Shown piece by piece: positions 1-10,451 of a DNA stretch of 64,000 nt (within the stretch, counting starts at the first letter, position 1; the number at the start of each line of letters is the position of its first letter). Both the position numbers and the translations under genes were made by a program. The DNA comes from Isochrysis galbana. Its lineage: Eukaryota > Haptophyta > Isochrysidales > Isochrysidaceae. Below the pieces are notes generated by a model. It saw only the letters and a program-made list of their open reading frames with translations. It searched no databases and had not been told where the DNA came from. Where the stretch lies: NCBI GenBank assembly GCA_018136815.1, contig CM030933.1:7504676-7568675 (forward strand). Reading direction: 5' to 3'.

Positions 1-205
1 TGCGTCCAAACTTGTCAGCCACCCAGCCCGAAACCAGAGCGCCAACGATAGCCGCCGCGTTGAGGGCTGCAGCAAAGTTGCCTGTCTCGATGAGCGAGAG
101 CTTGAACCGATCTTGGATGAAAACCAGGATGCCAGAGACCACGCCGATGTCGTAGCCAAGCAAGAGGGCGTCTAGTGAGGCGAAGAAGGCGCACGTGCGC
201 ACCAT
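1..205 (-). CDS. MFS (sugar-type) transporter, N-terminal part, cut by the window edge
   Basis: Reading the minus strand down from about 205 gives a Met followed by a hydrophobic first helix containing LLLGYDIGVVSG, a second helix (NFAAALNAAAIVGALVSG) and the loop SGWVADKFGR. The last is the helix 2-3 signature (GxxxDxxGR) of the major facilitator superfamily, and LGYDIGVVSG is typical of the sugar-porter branch. The protein is therefore probably a 12-helix proton-coupled sugar or polyol carrier, of which only about 68 residues lie in the window. The ATG at 203-205 is the first in-frame Met seen, but the frame stays open upstream (toward 300), so the true start or a 5' exon may lie further up. 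The substrate cannot be inferred. Confidence 0.75.
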   Translation of the reverse strand, partial: MVRTCAFFASLDALLLGYDIGVVSGILVFIQDRFKLSLIETGNFAAALNAAAIVGALVSGWVADKFGR

Positions 206-1583
206 TCGCGACGCACCCGCAAAGGAGATGGTACTGCTCCCGCCGCGGAAGCGCGAGATCGTCGGCCGCGTGGCGCCGGGCGGCGCCGGTGTGGTGCGAA
301 GTGCAGGCGCCAGCAACGGGGCAGGGCGGGAACAGCGATGACAGCAGCGGGCAGGTTCACCGGCCCTCTCGTCCGCACCACATGCGACGAGGAGCGCGAG
401 CAATACGAGTGTACGCATTCCCCCTTCCCCTTCCTGCTTCCTCCTCCTCCCCTTCCCCCCCCCCCCCCCTCCCACCTTCCCCCACCCGCTCCCTCCCCAC
501 CTCACGGCTTCCCCTCGCTTCCTGCTCGGCTGGCTGGCGCCCCACCCCGAAGCCCGAGACCGGCACGTGCGGCTGCTTTTTGACCGACGAAGAGAGAGGG
601 TGTGTTGGTTGGAGTGTTGGAGTGAGTGAGAGCGCCGCGAGCCGCCAGACAGCAGACAGAGACAGAGACACAGAGCGGGGGAGTACGAACAACGTTCAAG
701 GCTCGCCTGGTTGGCCTAACTGCTCGTCAGTTAGCCGAGGGTTTTTGCAGCCACTCAACAGCGACTCAACTGGGGCTGTCGTTGAGAAGGGTGTTGAGTG
801 TTGAGTGTTGAGAGTTGAGAGGTGAGAGGCGCGACTTTTTTCCGCCAGTGGGGCTATGGGGCTATGTTGACTCCCAAGCCCCTCCCAACAGTGACTCAAC
901 GAGATGGCGGGAGACGCTGCGGTGCGCGCCGCTCTCCTTCCCAGTGGCCAAGGCGGAGCACCGGTCGAGCGTGCCCACCTGAGCCGTGTCTAAGGGAGAG
1001 AAGCCCTGCCTGCACATGCTACATGCTGACCGCCCGCGGGCGAGGCGTGCCGCCCCCGCGCCCGATTCGGCTGTGCTGGTTGCCAAGAGCCGAGCGCTGC
1101 TGTCATGTGCGTTTGCTCGCCTGAGCCATTCCCAAGTCCCAAGAGGAACAATTCTGCAGCGGGCACCTCGGAGCCTCGGAGAGAGCGGACGTGACCAGTT
1201 CATCTTCGATGATGAAAGGGCCTCTGGAGCCCGAGTTAAGTTGCCCATAGCGATAGCGAGCGTGATTTCGTCGCGCGCAGGTAGACCTCTGCGGCGAGTT
1301 GGTCAGGAATGCTTGTTAGGGCCCCAATCCACCGGGTCCGGCGTCTCAGTAGCAGCCCTGTGCCCTGTGAGTCTGTCTGTGTGAGACTGCCCGCGGGTCG
1401 TTCAACGTCAACTTCTGTTGTCTTCATTATTCATTATTCAATAATATAATTCGTATTTCGTATACCAAAAAATCGCCTTTCGCGTGTTCGAATATTTAGC
1501 CTTCATGCTAGGGGCCTATCAGACAGTGATGGGACGTCAGGGATCAGGTCGTCAGGTTTTGACAACCTAACACCTGATATCAG
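206..1583. other. Intergenic, pyrimidine-rich, no supported gene
   Basis: The stretch has a CT/C-run block at about 420-520 and a short-period GTTGAGTGTTGA-type repeat at about 775-835. From about 1400 it turns AT-rich. Open frames here have no recognisable domain and look like by-products of GC bias. Confidence 0.5.
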
Positions 1584-1608
1584 ACCTGATATTAGCCTAA
1601 TATCAGGT
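1584..1608. repeat. Perfect short inverted repeat (11 bp arms, 3 bp loop)
   Basis: The arms acctgatatta and taatatcaggt are exact reverse complements around gcc. Further TATCAGG/CCTGATA words lie just upstream (1540-1583), so the block is a cluster of inverted words in otherwise AT-rich DNA. It could be a terminator-like hairpin or the remains of a transposon end; nothing in the sequence decides which. Confidence 0.7.
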
Positions 1609-1659
1609 ATTATAAAGTTAGTAACTATAGTTACAATACTAACGGGAACAGAAACAGAG

Positions 1660-1890
1660 CTAACAGTCATTTTCGTCCTCTGGCTCCTCCACAACCATCT
1701 CTAGCTCCCAAGGCAGCACATGGGACTCCCAATCCTTCAACAAATCCTCCCAGACCAGATTAGTGTGGCACCTCACAAGCCTCTCTACTGTGGTTTGGCC
1801 CAATCTGTTGCGCTTCTTCGAGTGAATCCAATCCTCGACGGACCAAGAGCGCTCGCACCCTGACGCCGAGCAAGACAGCGCGGGCACGCG
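1660..1890 (-). pseudogene. hAT-family transposase C-terminal relic (copy 1)
   Basis: The minus-strand frame contains LSCSASGCERSWSVEDW followed by IHSKKRNRLGQ and an HTNL word. This is the pattern of the hAT dimerisation region in plant- and alga-type BED/DUF659 transposases (S-S-G-C-E-R-x-W-S ... IHxKKRNRL ... HxNL). Only this C-terminal part is present: the BED finger and catalytic core are missing, and the upstream reading frame is arginine/proline-rich without similarity. A second, more decayed copy of the same region lies at about 31560-31780 on the same strand. It is a dead fragment, not a functional transposase. Confidence 0.7.
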
Positions 1891-2111
1891 GAGTGTCGCC
1901 CCAAGCACAGGGCCATGCTCAAGAGCGGGTACCAGGTGGAGCTGTACGAGTCGCTCGACCCGGCGGGGGTAACGTACTCGGATTTTGGACCGTGACGGAA
2001 TTTGAATGGTGGGTTCACGCTGGTCTGGCGAGGGCTCATGCTGTGTCGGGTGGGTCGTCCTCTGATATGGGTCGGAGAAAAAAGTTGCTCGACGTCCCAC
2101 TGTGCGTTTTT

Positions 2112-2206
2112 GTCGAGTTTTATTTTAGCGAGTTTTATTTTTGGTCGAGTTTTATTTTAGCGAGTTTTATTTTTGGAGTTTTATTTTAGTGAGTTTTATT
2201 TTTGGA
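2112..2206. repeat. Tandem AT-rich repeat based on GAGTTTTATTTT
   Basis: At least five head-to-tail units of gagttttatttt with alternating agc/agt or ttgg(tc) spacers, giving a composite period near 33 bp. The array is sharply bounded by GC-rich DNA on the right. No coding potential. Confidence 0.75.
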
Positions 2207-3396
2207 GACCCTCGGGCAGATGCCAAACTCCGCCAGCTCACCTCCTCTCCTTACCCTACCCGCAGAAAAAATTTTCACCCATGTCCGACTCCGCCAGCCC
2301 GAACGGCGGACCTTCGTGCACGGACCCCCCACTGGTACCCCTTCGTCAACGAGCTGCCAGACCCTTTCGTGGACGCCTGCCGGCTGCGCGGGCCCTCCCG
2401 CTGCGCGCGGCTGCGTGCGGCTGTGTGCGGCTGCATGCCCCTGGGCACGGTTGGGCGCGGCTGCGTGCGGCTGGGTGCGGCTGCGGCCGGCTTCGTGGAT
2501 CCTGGTGGAGCTTCGTGCGGCAGGAGCGCTGCGACGGTGGGTGGGTTGGGGCAGTCGGGCGCGGCGGGGGCGCGGCGGGACGAGGCGGGACGAGGCAGGA
2601 CGGGCGGGGCGCGGCGGGGCATGGTGTGGCGCGGCAGGGGCGCGGCAGGGGGCACGGCGGCAGGACGCAGTGCGGGGCGGGGCACGGCTGGAAGCAGAGT
2701 GGGCAGGGACCTGGTGGGGGTGCTGGTGGGGACCTGGTGGTGAGCTCCCTGGGAGCTCCCACTGGGTGTCACGCTGGGGGCAGCAGGGGCCGCAGGAAGC
2801 AAAAGTATAAGACCAATTGAAATCCATCGTCTTAAAATGGAGTCCTGTCCGGTGGCCCAGTGGGGCGGATCGGGGATTGGTGAGGGCTGCGGTTCGAGCC
2901 TGGGCAGGGATGGTTGGGGCAATTTTTTCGCCGGGTCTGACCTCGTCCTGGAGGCTGGTGGTGGTTGGACGTACCATGTATTTCTTGAATTTGACCCCCT
3001 TTATTGGGCCTGTTCAACCCCACAAAATCCCCCACATCGTCTATTCATGGACGGTGGGACGGTGGGACCTAATGAACGCTTCTTGCCTCCTGATGCCTGA
3101 TGGCGGGGGGGAGGGCCGGGGGAGTGGGGGTGTAGAACGCTCGCGTGAAAGTTTTGGGTCCGGAGCCGCGTGCGCGGGAAGAATATATGAAGTTTTTTCT
3201 CTCTCCATCTCTCCACTCTCCATCCCCCATCCCCCCCCCCCCCCTCCCCCTCCTCTCCGTCTCTCTCTATGCTCGTACCTCTCATTACAAAAAAAATGCC
3301 GCGCGAGCGCGGGAAGATTGGCCGAGCGAGGGCGAGAAGAGAGAAGGGGGTGGGGAGAGGAGGGAGAGAGAGAGGGGAAGGCGGGGGGCTGGAGCG
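2207..3396. other. GC-rich low-complexity stretch and 5' region of the PEX14-like gene
   Basis: 2400-2700 is a degenerate GGCTGCGTGC / GGGGCGCGGC repeat with long but meaningless open frames on both strands. At about 2806-2822 the word aaagtataagaccaattg resembles the end hairpin of the retroelements listed below, so an old insertion may end here. A CT run (3200-3262) and a GA-rich run (3340-3390) directly precede the PEX14-like start. Confidence 0.45.
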
Positions 3397-5331
3397 ATGG
3401 ACGGCGCGGAGGAGTCCGACCCGCTTGTCGCGCAGGCCGTCGCCTTTCTGCGCAGCCCGCGCGTGGCCTCGACGCCGCTCGGGGCGCGCGTCGAATTCCT
3501 ACGCGGCAAAGGGCTGGGGGAAGATCGGATAAACCGCGCTCTGGAGCAGGCAGGCATGGCCTATGAGACAGGCGATGCGCCTGGTGCACCTGCTTCTGGG
3601 CACCGCTGGCTGCGCCGTCTACTCAGTCTCGGCGCGATCGGTGTATCGGCTGCAGCCGCCGCCTCACTCATGCGTGGGCTCGCTGCAGCGCCGACGAGTG
3701 AGCCAATTTCTGGAGAGGTTGTGTCGACACCACGTCAACGGGATCACAATGATGTGACAGAGCTGGCGAGCTTGAGCGCCAACGTGCTCTCCCGCCACGA
3801 GGAACGCCTGGCCTCACTCGAGGAAGTTCAATCACAGCTCGGCGCATCCCTGGATGCCCTGCGAGATGAGCTCAAAACGGTGATCAGCAATGTTGTCGGA
3901 GACGCTCTATCAACTCGTAGCAGCTTCTCTCCTGCATGCCTGCTGGGACCAATGGACACCCCGAGCGATACTGGACGGAGGGATTGCCGCGGTGCGTGCG
4001 CAGATTCTTGCCCACATCGCAGCACTGCGGAGGATCGGTGTCCCACAGGCTTCGCATCGTTTGCGTCACCATCGGACGATGTCTCGATCGAGCGCAAATG
4101 GAGCGGCAGGAGTGACTTGCGTGGACTTGCAAAAGCGACACCGCCCACCCCCACCATCGCGTTGGATTCGGCAAGCGCCGTCCCGGCAACCGCGCCGTCC
4201 CCACCTTTTGACAACGGCTCTGCTTGTCTTGGAATGGTCGCACCACCACAATCCAGAGCCTGCGAGGAGAGCCATGCTATTCTTCGACACGATGAATGTG
4301 AAAGGGAAGAGGCGGAGTCCTTTATTGAGGACAGCAATGCCAACTATGATGAGAATTCTCCTAATTTAGGAACCGGCGTGAAAGCAACGGAAGATGTAAT
4401 AGATCAAGCGAGTCCCACAGAGGCTACGGCTTCCCCGACAGTAGCTGAGGCAGCCGTCGACAGCATGGTTGTTGCACTCGCCTCACGCAGTTTGCTCGAC
4501 AATGCCGTTCATGCATCATCACAACTCCACGACTGCGACATGGGCACCTCGGCTCCAGCGCCAAGCCTTGAGGACGTTAGACGCGCTGTGAGAGAAGGCC
4601 GGTCGTCCTCTCTTCCTCATACCGGGCGCATCGACGACATGCCCCTCGACCGGGTATCTTCATCATGCGAGGGACCCCTTCACCTCAAGTCGCCAACACC
4701 ACCAGCCTCATCAACTCGGCTCCCTCTTAGCGACGCAACTCCTCCACCGCCACCGTCAGGGTCAGCCCCACCGTATGTGATCACTCCGACTTCACACGCC
4801 GTTTCCCAAGGAGAATCATCGAGTGTGCCCAAAAATGTCAAAGCAAATCCATCTAGCAGCGCTCCATTGCCTAAGCCCTGGGAACGAGCCTCACTTCCCT
4901 TGAACCTCGTGGAATCGCAGTGCGGTCTCAGCGACAACATGGACACTCCAACAAAGTATCAAGCATGTTTACCAACCGTTGTGATCACCGATGGGGCTGA
5001 TGAGTCGAAACAGATTGCATTGAGCTCGGCGGCATCGGCTTGCGTCACATTCGAGTCAGAGAAAATGAATGAGACAGCTGCGTCCTCGAGTGACTGTGCG
5101 GTCGACATGAGCACACAAGACGCAAGAAGAAGCTCTGTCACAATCAGTCCTGCCACTACGGATGGAGCAGCAATCGATCCCAGCAATGGCTCTCTCTCAT
5201 CCTTGCAAGGTGCCGAAGACGTTGTTGTTGGTCATTTCAGATTTGATGCTGCGGCGGGAAGGAACGGATCGTCCAAATCCACGGGTGGCGCAAATATGGG
5301 AGGGCGGCGGAGAAATAAGGGGAAAAGATAA
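3397..5331 (+). CDS. PEX14: PEX14-like peroxisomal docking protein
   Basis: 644 residues from the ATG at 3397. Residues about 5-52 match the Pex14 N-terminal domain: DPLVAQAVAFLRSPRV, then FLRGKGLGEDRINRAL, with the family pattern LVxxAxxFLxxPxV ... FLxxKGLxxxxIxxAL. This domain binds the WxxxF/Y motifs of the PTS1 receptor PEX5 at the peroxisome membrane. A single hydrophobic segment follows (LLSLGAIGVSAAAAASLM, about 70-90), then a short predicted coiled coil (SRHEERLASLEEVQSQL). This is the classical PEX14 order. The remaining 480 or so residues are Ser/Pro/Thr-rich and look disordered, with a basic C-terminus (GGRRRNKGKR). The frame is open further up to 3145, but that stretch is low-complexity CT/GA sequence, so the 3397 Met before DGAEESD is preferred. 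No intron is needed. Confidence 0.85.
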   Translation: MDGAEESDPLVAQAVAFLRSPRVASTPLGARVEFLRGKGLGEDRINRALEQAGMAYETGDAPGAPASGHRWLRRLLSLGAIGVSAAAAASLMRGLAAAPTSEPISGEVVSTPRQRDHNDVTELASLSANVLSRHEERLASLEEVQSQLGASLDALRDELKTVISNVVGDALSTRSSFSPACLLGPMDTPSDTGRRDCRGACADSCPHRSTAEDRCPTGFASFASPSDDVSIERKWSGRSDLRGLAKATPPTPTIALDSASAVPATAPSPPFDNGSACLGMVAPPQSRACEESHAILRHDECEREEAESFIEDSNANYDENSPNLGTGVKATEDVIDQASPTEATASPTVAEAAVDSMVVALASRSLLDNAVHASSQLHDCDMGTSAPAPSLEDVRRAVREGRSSSLPHTGRIDDMPLDRVSSSCEGPLHLKSPTPPASSTRLPLSDATPPPPPSGSAPPYVITPTSHAVSQGESSSVPKNVKANPSSSAPLPKPWERASLPLNLVESQCGLSDNMDTPTKYQACLPTVVITDGADESKQIALSSAASACVTFESEKMNETAASSSDCAVDMSTQDARRSSVTISPATTDGAAIDPSNGSLSSLQGAEDVVVGHFRFDAAAGRNGSSKSTGGANMGGRRRNKGKR

Positions 5332-5686
5332 AGGAAGTATGTGAGACTCTAACACGCGACGATCATGTGAGATTGTTGAGTCTGTGGGTGTGAAGAAAGA
5401 ACCCAGCTTGAAGCGGCTCCTCACTGCTCGCTCTCTCACGCAAGGCGAAAGGGTTGGGTATGCTCAGACACAACTAATGCTAGGCAGCTAAAAAAAAAAG
5501 ATACGAAGATTCAGGGCTAAGACCAGAAGCGTTCATTTACCCCCATCCCTGCTAGCACCTTCCGTTGTCAACTGGAGGTAACTTGACTCAACTTGACACT
5601 TCACACTGACGCGTATGTCGAAAGACAAACACGTGGTCTTACTGCATTTACTCGATTTGGGGCAGGGTCGATATCTGATTCTGATT
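5332..5686. other. Short intergenic region with the left target-site copy
   Basis: No gene seen. The 17 bp word gatatctgattctgatt at 5670-5686 is repeated at 6437-6453 and marks the insertion site of the element between them. Confidence 0.6.
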
Positions 5687-6436
5687 AATTAATTTCTTAA
5701 TAGTCTCACCGCACACGCGACCGTGCAGCCTCTACTTTCTACTCACGTAGGAAACTTTCTACACCCCCACTCCCCCGGCCCTTCCCCCCCCGCCATCAGG
5801 CGACTCCCCCCGTGCACTACTAGGGGGATAGGGGAAAAGGGCTTAGATATGGTCGGTGGCCCGCGCCCCCCCCCGGCGATCCGTTCCCCCCTTCCTCCTA
5901 CGCCTACCGGGCTGGCGGCGGCCTCGGTCCCGACTTATCCTGTAAACAGGTGCGGGACTTACCTATTTTCCGGTGAGCGGAGCTCTCGCTCCGCCCACCC
6001 CCTTCTCCGCGCTCTCTCTCCCCTCTCCTGCAGGCACGCGCGATGGCGCGCCTGCGACAGGCTTGCAGCTGCCCCTGGCGACCCCTGGAGGCCCCTGGAG
6101 GCCAGCTCAGGGGGCAGAGGAGGCTGGGGCTGGGCCCTGGCCTCCCCTGCCTCTCCCTCGCTGGCGCTCCTGTGCCTCAGGGGTCCCCAATCTGCACCTG
6201 TCTGCCTGTCGAACAGGGGGGGAGGGGGGGTTGGAGCGATGGGCTGGCCACGACAGGCCAGGACGCGCGAAGCAGGCAAGCCTGCCAGTGAGAGAGTGGG
6301 TCAGCAGGGCATTCTGCTCCTGGCAAGCCATCAGGCGTGCCAGGAGCATGGGTGGTTCCTCCCCCATGGCAGGGGAGGAGTGGAGAGAGGGGGGGGCTCG
6401 TGCCCCCCCATGGGGCAACCAAGTATAAACTTAGTT
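5687..6436 (-). mobile_element. Non-coding retroelement derivative A1 with 17 bp TSD
   Basis: A 750 bp insertion flanked by exact 17 bp copies of gatatctgattctgatt (5670-5686 and 6437-6453). It is colinear with A2 (27616-28421): shared blocks include ttctacacccccactccccc, a CCGCCATCAGGCG stem region, ACACTACTAGGGGGATAGGGG, a GCTCCGCCCACCCCCTTCTCC block and the right-end hairpin CCAAGTATAAACTTAGTTG. Both termini also occur on the 2.1 kb element at 40381-42497, which carries a gag-like ORF; relative to that ORF, A1 lies in minus orientation. Long variable TSDs are characteristic of target-primed reverse transcription, so A1 is read as a non-autonomous, SINE/LINE-like derivative. It has no ORF of its own that I can support. 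Confidence 0.8.
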
Positions 6437-6539
6437 GATATCTGATTCTGATTGAAATCACGATTCACATGTCTACCCTTCTCGCTCGTTCGTTACGTAC
6501 CAAAACCAATGGGTTGTGGCGGGTCTATATTGTATATTG

Positions 6540-7046
6540 ATGATGCTTTCTACGCAAGATGTAATGAGAGAAGTCCATGAACAACATGAAAAAGACGGAA
6601 CACCGACGTGGGGAATTACTGTGAGGAGTCTCAGTGCGACTCAAATGCTGATTCGTTGCAGCAGTATGAGGTGTGTTGATGGAACGTGTAGCACGTACTG
6701 TGCGGGCTACAACAAGCAGTGCTCCGACCAAATCGAGTGCTGTCCTGATGCGACTGCACTCGGCGTGATGTGTCGTTCTGACAAACGCTCACCTACTGGC
6801 AAGCTCTGCATCTCGCCCAATGATCAGATGAATCAGAGCTCACCCTGCCCTTGGGTCGACAACCTCTTACCATGTGGTAAATGGTGTTATCATGCTACTC
6901 CTCACTTGTGCGATTCCACTTACATATATGTTACCCCCCAGGAGCCAACGCCCCCCAGGAGCTATCGGGGGCCCCCGATAGCTATCGGGGGGAAATTTTT
7001 TCCCGATCGCCAACAGCCCGTCGAAGCGATGTTCGACAGCCAGTGA
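6540..7046 (+). CDS. Putative small cysteine-rich protein, 3' end altered by a repeat fragment
   Basis: From Met 6540 the frame encodes about 168 residues. The central part has a dense cysteine pattern (CVDGTCSTYC, then CSDQIECCPD, then MCRSDKRSPTGKLC) resembling knottin or dickkopf-like extracellular folds, with a CC pair. I do not recognise the family. There is no convincing signal peptide, so an upstream exon may be missing. After about residue 125 the frame runs into a fragment of the palindromic terminal repeat (6925-7015), so the native C-terminus is probably lost or lies before it. This is either a broken gene or an exon of a larger one. Confidence 0.3.
   Translation: MMLSTQDVMREVHEQHEKDGTPTWGITVRSLSATQMLIRCSSMRCVDGTCSTYCAGYNKQCSDQIECCPDATALGVMCRSDKRSPTGKLCISPNDQMNQSSPCPWVDNLLPCGKWCYHATPHLCDSTYIYVTPQEPTPPRSYRGPPIAIGGKFFPDRQQPVEAMFDSQ
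6925..7015 (+). repeat. Solo fragment of the GC-palindrome terminal inverted repeat
   Basis: Begins tgttaccccccaggagcc, contains two ggagctatcggggg / cccccgatagctatcggggg palindromes and ends gatcgccaacagccc. It is nearly identical to 61344-61430 and to the reverse complement of 63480-63564, the terminal repeats of the large element at the right of the window. Only about 90 bp is present, so this is either a truncated end or a seed copy. Confidence 0.8.
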
Positions 7047-8007
7047 GCAAGTCGAAGCAATGCGGGCAGGGGGCACGCGGATCGTGGAGATCAAACCCCC
7101 CGAGAAAAGGGGTCCAGAGGGACCACCTCTCCTAGAGACTAGAGAGGGAGGGGAGGAGAAAGAGAGAGGAGAGAGGGGCAAGGGGCGGGGGGGGGGCTCT
7201 CGCGAAGCGCAGCCGCCTCTTCCTCTTCCCTCTCCCGCGCGACGATTCTTACAGTAAAAGGAGTCGTAGTAGTAGATCAGCCCTTTTACGATTACGATTA
7301 GTCTAGCAGTTGACAACTTGATATCAGTGATTATTTGGCAGTTTGGAGCGATTATCTATTATTGTTACTGAGACCTCATAACAGTACTGTTACCCCGTCT
7401 TTGGTGGGGCAAGGGCCGTCGTCGATGGGTGCCCGGGGGAGGGGGGTGTGATTTATACTTGTAGGCATCTTCAAGAGTTTGAATCACGGATCTTCAAACG
7501 GGATTCAAATATTGTTAGCCACCGGCTAATAATAATGCTATCGTCCATTGTGCATTGTGCCCCGTGTTACTGTGTTAATGTTAGGGCAATTGTGCCGCTC
7601 AAGCGAGACATGAGGCGCAGGCGCCGCCTTTGTAGGGCCCTATTGATGAAGAAAAGAGAGAGCCAAACCGAGTGAGTAACTCTCGAATTTAAGCCTTAAG
7701 GGCTGGCACTTCCCCCGCCTTCAAGTAGGCAATGTTCTCGCGCCCCACAACAATGATAGGTAGGCAATGATGCTCAAGCAAGCATGTAAAGATAAAGCTG
7801 CGACAAGTCCCCGACATATGGTCTCGAGATCGACTTGGCCAACTCGTACGAATGAGCGCGCTAAACTTCTTTGCCGCTCGAGGTCATGCAGACACTGAAA
7901 GGGCGCGTTGTCCATCCAAGTGTGCATGTTGTACACTCAAAGCGAGCAAGGCTAAGCAGTAATTGGAAGTCATTGTGGCAGTCTTATACATGTTTCAAAT
8001 ACTAGCC
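7047..8007. other. Intergenic, no supported gene
   Basis: A GA-rich block at 7140-7200 is followed by ordinary mixed sequence. The few open frames (75 residues or less) show no domain. I checked for tRNA-like cloverleaf words and saw none. Confidence 0.5.
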
Positions 8008-10451
8008 TCAAACCTTGCCATGATCCTCGCTTGGGACAAGCTCGCCCACTCCAACAGACGCATCTCGCGTCCCGTCAAGCCATCGACCATAATCAGCTAG
8101 GAGTAGGGAGACGAACTGGGCCACAACGAGCTCGGAGACCTGGCGCATAAGCTGCTCAAGCGCAAGATGGGGAAAGGGGTGTAAGAAGGCGAACGACCCA
8201 TAAGAGGGGTCAGTCGAGCGTCAAAATGTCACACTGAGCGATACAGGCACCGCCGCCATGTGAAGTCACCCCGCAGTCACCGCCGCAACGAACCCGGCTC
8301 CTACTTTGACCCACCCTTGCCACTTGCCTCATCCCAAACTCGGCCGGGCGACCGGATACAACATCCAACACCCGCTTGTGCGAAAGTGAGCTTGCGTCGA
8401 CTTGATCCGTGTACTCGAACCGGCTCCCAAGGACTTTGGGCACAACGTACCAGGTTTGCAGCCCCTTGAACAAGCGGTTTGGGTGCGTACGTGAACGGCG
8501 GCGGGAGACCGACCTCCACTTCAGCCCTGGTCGAACAGTGCAGTTGGACAAGTGTCTCCACATCGGACGGAGTCAATGGCTTCTTAGTCTTTTGTGGAAT
8601 ATCTCCCCTCCCCGCGCTGCCATCGACGACAAACTTCCGCTGTTGTTGCCTATCTGATTTCTCAGAGTGGTTCTCTGAGCCTATGTGCTGTGTCGCGGGG
8701 CTGACGTCGCACTGGAACCGGTCGACAAATTCATCCCGATCTTCAATGCTAGCCGCCGGAGCTGCAGGCGTGATGGCACGTTCACCAGGCGAAACACGTC
8801 CGTCGAATGCTTTCGCTGTGCCGGATATGCGGCCACTCAAGGGACCAGTGTCCGTGTTAGCTTGACCTGCACCAGCCTCCTTGTCTGTAGTCGACTGCAA
8901 GTCTGCCCCACCAACCGAGCGCAATGCAGCACCCACACGCCATTTCGCTCCCGATTTGAGTCGCTGAGAGGCCTGCCCTACTAGCGTAGCACTTGCTGAT
9001 GCTGATGCGGGCGATTTGATCACGGCGACGGCGTTCGCCCCAATCGATGGCTTGACCGTCATCGAGCTCAAGCGCGATCCAAATTCCCTTTCTTTGGTCA
9101 CGCTGGAATCCGAAGTTCGATCCGCTCCATCGTCTCTGATTGCAATCCTCCAGGTAAGCGTAGTGTTGAAGCGCAGCTCGAAAGATCGAGCCAGACTCAT
9201 TGCCATTCCCCCCTCGCGGAGTGGGCCGCCCTCTTCCTCGTTGTCTGGCTGGTCGCGGCTTTCGTCAGTGATTTCTGACGCACTGCCATTCGAAGCGGAA
9301 TCATGTTGATTTAAAGTCACGCCAGGCTCAGACTCAGCTGAGTATGACCCTCCCGCTTGCTCACTCCAAACTTCCCGACCTTCTGTTTTGAGAGAGTGGA
9401 CAGTATCAGCGGACACCGTGAACGGGTCGACAAACTCCTCGTCTTCATGCTTGCCCTCGTCCTCACCTACCGCAAGCGACGCGTAATATTGATTATCATC
9501 CTCTTCGTCAGCGCCGTCCCATGCGCGACGCCAGAGCCAAAGTGAGCGACCCCTAAGCGCCAAGGCAACACGCCGCCGACGGTCGCTTAGCTGCTGCAAG
9601 ACAGTACTGCCTCGCCTCCTGGCACTTGCACGCCCGCCGCTCTCGCCGGTTAAATTTGCCCCGGGGGCGTCTTTCAAAATGTCCTCGGCATCCACGGCCA
9701 TGCCATCTTGCATTGCACTGTTTTCCTGATCGCTGGTTTCGTCCCTTTCCACAATCAAGAGCTCCTTGTTGGTGATGCCAACAACAGATTGGTCCACCCT
9801 TCCCGTTCCCTCATCCTCGTTTTCGTCCACCTCCTCATCGTCCGCCTCCTCTCCGCCGGGCTCAGTCACATCCTCGGCCAGGAGACGACAGGAAACGGAC
9901 TCGAAATGAAGGGCTCCACTGTCACCCGTGTCCCCTTCGTTGCGCATCTCAGACCGGACGCGAACCCTCAAAGTAGGGCAAAAATATACGGCAGACTTTC
10001 CTGATGGTGCCGAAAGGGGGAGCGAGAGCTCAAAGACGTCGTCTCCCAGCCGCCTCATCAGCCGGGTATCGTACAGAACGAATTGGTCGACGGGAAGAGA
10101 GAGGTACGCCGGCAGCAATGAGGCATTGACCTCGCGTGTGTGAGTGCCGCGGCAGAGGAATGTGAACTGTCGGAGCCTGACAGGCCCCGGCTCCCTTGAG
10201 CGCGACCTGCCGAACGCCTCGGCGGTAAGGCGTCCGAGCAGTGATGCGGCGGCCGTGACGCTCCGGCTCGGTCTGGCGGCACGCGCTTTGCCGGACCCAT
10301 GCTGCTGGCCATTTGCCGGCCGCTCGCGCACCGATCGGAGACCATCGCCGCCTCCAAACATGCGCGGTGCGGCGCGGATGGCGTGCAGTGGTGAATGGAC
10401 TGCGCGACTCGCACGTGCTAGTACGATCGCCAGTAAGGCGAGCGCGCGCAT
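8008..10451 (-). CDS. DUF1997 family protein, probably plastid-targeted, two exons
   Basis: Exon 1 is 10451-8451 and exon 2 is 8151-8008, with a GT-AG intron in phase 0 (donor CTG|GTACGT); together 714 residues. The Met at 10451 starts a signal peptide (MRALALLAIVLARASRAVH) and a basic, Arg/Ser-rich stretch, as in bipartite targeting to secondary plastids. The DUF1997 fold is split. Its first half lies at about 115-210 (LPVDQFVLYDTRLMRRLGDD ... VYFCPTLRVRVRSE ... HFESVSCRLLAED). Its last strand, VEVGLPPPFTYAPKPL, ends exon 1, and the closing helix ending LLLADYGRW is in exon 2. About 400 acidic, low-complexity residues are inserted between the halves. The family is conserved in cyanobacteria and plastids, but its biochemical role is not established. 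A C-run immediately precedes the start codon. Confidence 0.8.

Noticed and set aside
175..804. 209-residue plus-strand frame at the left edge
   Set aside because: It overlaps the MFS transporter antisense and runs through CT-rich low-complexity sequence.
2186..2977. Several 140-260 residue frames in the 2.2-3.0 kb GC-rich block
   Set aside because: Frames are open on both strands because stops are rare in GGCTGCGTGC-type repeats; no domain or splice logic is visible.
5687..6436. Treating A1 as an intron
   Set aside because: It lies between genes and its 17 bp TSD offers no GT donor at the left boundary.
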